Positions 5,338-5,538 of a stretch of DNA of 5,538 bases are shown here, piece by piece (the first letter of the stretch is position 1; the number at the start of each line of letters is the position of its first letter). A program made the position numbers and the translations under genes. The stretch spans positions 1-5,538 of the forward strand of contig JANTGL010000194.1 of assembly GCA_024762915.1 (NCBI GenBank), given 5' to 3'. The notes below the pieces were generated by a model. It ran no database searches, was not told the DNA's origin, and saw nothing but the letters and a program-made list of their open reading frames with translations. The DNA is from Bacteroidales bacterium (lineage in GTDB: Bacteria > Bacteroidota > Bacteroidia > Bacteroidales > JAADGE01).

Positions 5338-5538
5338 TTAGTTAACCGAATTTTCGATATATTCATAAGCCTGATTTCTTAATACCGGGATAAATCCGGC
5401 TTCTTTTACGGCTTCTTGAATTTGTTCTGCATTAAAAGTATGATCGGCACCTGCAACGGAAACAACATTTTCCTCTATCATAATGGAACCAAAGTCATTT
5501 GCGCCTCCGTGAAGCGTCAATTGTCCGGCTGTTTTACC
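5338..5538 (-). CDS. mqnC: Cyclic dehypoxanthinyl futalosine synthase MqnC (partial, C-terminal end)
   Basis: MqnC is a radical SAM enzyme of the futalosine route to menaquinone that cyclises dehypoxanthine futalosine. Only the last 66 residues are present; the frame is open to the right edge, so the N-terminal radical SAM core with its CxxxCxxC cluster site is off the window. What remains is diagnostic: GANDFGSIMIEENVVSVAGADH, then an EIQ-like helix (AEQIQEAVKEAGFIP) and LRNQAYEY near the end. The GANDFGS...EENVV motif points to MqnC rather than the sister enzyme MqnE, which has a GANDLDG-type sequence in this region. It is the first visible member of a minus-strand operon with the small protein, dprA and the glycosyltransferase. 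Use of menaquinone fits a respiring or anaerobically respiring Bacteroidota and sits well beside the ETF gene. The identification is strong despite the short length. Confidence 0.93.
   Translation of the reverse strand, partial: GKTAGQLTLHGGANDFGSIMIEENVVSVAGADHTFNAEQIQEAVKEAGFIPVLRNQAYEYIENSVN

Noticed and set aside
5338..5520. A separate 60-residue gene starting at a TTG at 5520
   Set aside because: The frame continues upstream to the window edge with MqnC-like sequence, so the TTG is an internal leucine codon of a partial mqnC.
1..5538. CRISPR array, tRNA/rRNA, insertion sequence, toxin-antitoxin or defence cassette
   Set aside because: No regularly spaced repeats, structured RNA gene, transposase or terminal inverted repeats, and no matching protein families were seen.

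Overview
The window looks like a chromosomal segment of an AT-rich member of the Bacteroidota. The reasons are the low GC content, start codons without Shine-Dalgarno sequences (A/T-rich leaders instead), promoter elements of the Bacteroidota type (TTTG, spacer, TANNTTTG), and proteins that read like Bacteroidota family members: EtfB, a Crp/Fnr regulator, and an O-antigen ligase with a long conserved loop. A futalosine-pathway menaquinone gene also fits. A genus cannot be named from the sequence.

Layout, left to right. Positions 1-555 (minus) hold the N-terminal 185 residues of the electron transfer flavoprotein beta subunit; its 3' end, and probably etfA, lie off the left edge. A 248-bp divergent intergenic region (556-803) carries a very good Bacteroidota promoter for etfB, a small hairpin in the etfB leader, and a -7-like box for the rightward gene embedded in a perfect 7-bp dyad. 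The rightward gene (804-1502) is a Crp/Fnr-family regulator with FNR-like cysteines, followed by a clear intrinsic terminator. An O-antigen ligase family membrane protein (best start 1579, end 3156) follows on the plus strand and converges, four bases apart, on a minus-strand set.

The minus-strand set reads right to left: the C-terminal end of mqnC (cyclic dehypoxanthinyl futalosine synthase), an unrecognised 83-residue protein, dprA, and a WaaE-like family 2 glycosyltransferase. The gaps are 20, 18 and 9 bp, so this looks like one operon.

Themes: respiratory and redox metabolism (ETF, menaquinone, Crp/Fnr) flanks envelope glycan functions (ligase, glycosyltransferase) and DNA uptake or processing (DprA). 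No mobile element, CRISPR array, tRNA, rRNA or defence cassette is visible. I do not see a wholly new system. The points most worth a second look are the possible redox-sensing and autoregulation of the Crp/Fnr protein, the uncharacterised small protein between mqnC and dprA, and the large insertion loop of the ligase.
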